Positions 5,479 to 5,592 of a stretch of DNA of 5,592 nucleotides are shown piece by piece. Origin of the DNA: Candidatus Babelota bacterium (GTDB lineage: Bacteria; JAGOBX01); NCBI GenBank assembly GCA_017999075.1, contig JAGOBX010000268.1:1-5592 (forward strand). Reading direction: 5' to 3'. How positions within the stretch are numbered: position 1 is the first letter of the stretch; the number at the start of each line of letters is the position of its first letter. The notes beneath the pieces are model-generated. The model was not told the DNA's origin. It saw only the letters and a program-made list of their open reading frames with translations, and ran no database searches. The translations under genes were made by a program, and so were the position numbers.

Positions 5479-5592
5479 TGCACTGAAGTTATCTTTGATT
5501 TACGGAACTGTTTCGCTGATATGGATTTTTGGTTCAAATGCAGTTGTATCTGAATTGATGAATCGATATCCGGGATTTATTTGGATATCTGC
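5459..5592 (+). CDS. N-terminal fragment of a membrane protein, probably a sensor (PAS/GGDEF or histidine kinase type); runs off the window
   Basis: An open frame starts with ATG at 5459, inside the end of the ParB-like gene (20-bp overlap), and has no stop before the window ends (44 codons). The peptide has a short polar start (MNKNYFDALK), a hydrophobic segment (about 11-31, LIYGTVSLIWIFGS), a short loop, and the beginning of a second hydrophobic segment. This resembles the two-helix N-terminal module with a WI..SD-like motif found before PAS, GGDEF or kinase domains in many bacterial sensors. The overlap suggests co-translation with the upstream genes. The catalytic part lies outside the window, so the class is a guess; that it is a gene is more certain than its function. 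Confidence 0.55.
   Translation, partial: MNKNYFDALKLSLIYGTVSLIWIFGSNAVVSELMNRYPGFIWIS

Noticed and set aside
5235-5537. Minus-strand open frame across the end of the ParB-like gene
   Set aside because: It is antisense to two overlapping plus-strand genes, and its composition (Ser/Phe/Asn-rich) is typical of a shadow.

Overview
This is AT-rich bacterial DNA (roughly 30% G+C by eye) with tightly packed genes and short spacers. Purine-rich Shine-Dalgarno sites (GGAGG, GAGGAG, AAGGGG) precede three internal genes. The gene families (SpoVG, bacterial DTD, a ComEC-type metallo-beta-lactamase-fold protein, MscS-like, CNB-domain, GT2, degenerate ParB-like) suggest a low-GC, possibly uncultured, non-model phylum. 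Elusimicrobiota, Spirochaetota, Deferribacterota or Desulfobacterota-like lineages are all possible, but I cannot place it further. I see no rRNA, tRNA, CRISPR array, insertion sequence or phage gene.

The window splits into two transcription units that diverge from a 65-bp region at 3661-3725. The leftward unit runs from 3660 to a strong intrinsic terminator at 4-47. In order of transcription its genes are a membrane-anchored ComEC-like MBL-fold hydrolase, a shortened MscS-like membrane protein, a stand-alone cyclic-nucleotide-binding (CNB) domain protein, D-aminoacyl-tRNA deacylase (dtd) and a SpoVG-family protein. Gaps are only 10-23 bp, so this is very probably one five-gene operon. The rightward unit encodes a GT2 glycosyltransferase, a degenerate ParB-like protein that overlaps it by 47-62 bp, and the first 44 codons of a membrane protein, probably a sensor, that overlaps the ParB-like gene by 20 bp and runs off the window.

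Three points stand out. (1) The MscS-like gene and the CNB gene lie in the same reading frame, separated by one TAA and four codons. Together they look like a bacterial cyclic-nucleotide-gated (bCNG, MscS+CNB) channel split into two polypeptides. (2) The SpoVG homologue ends in an acidic, Ser/Asp-rich tail finishing in DEEIPF, which closely resembles the protein-interaction tip of single-stranded DNA-binding protein (SSB). (3) The divergent region holds two near-consensus promoters whose -35 boxes form one inverted repeat and whose -10 boxes lie symmetrically about it. Both would give transcripts that begin only a few bases before the start codon. The functional link between the signalling or channel genes and dtd/spoVG is unknown; co-transcription is the only evidence for it.
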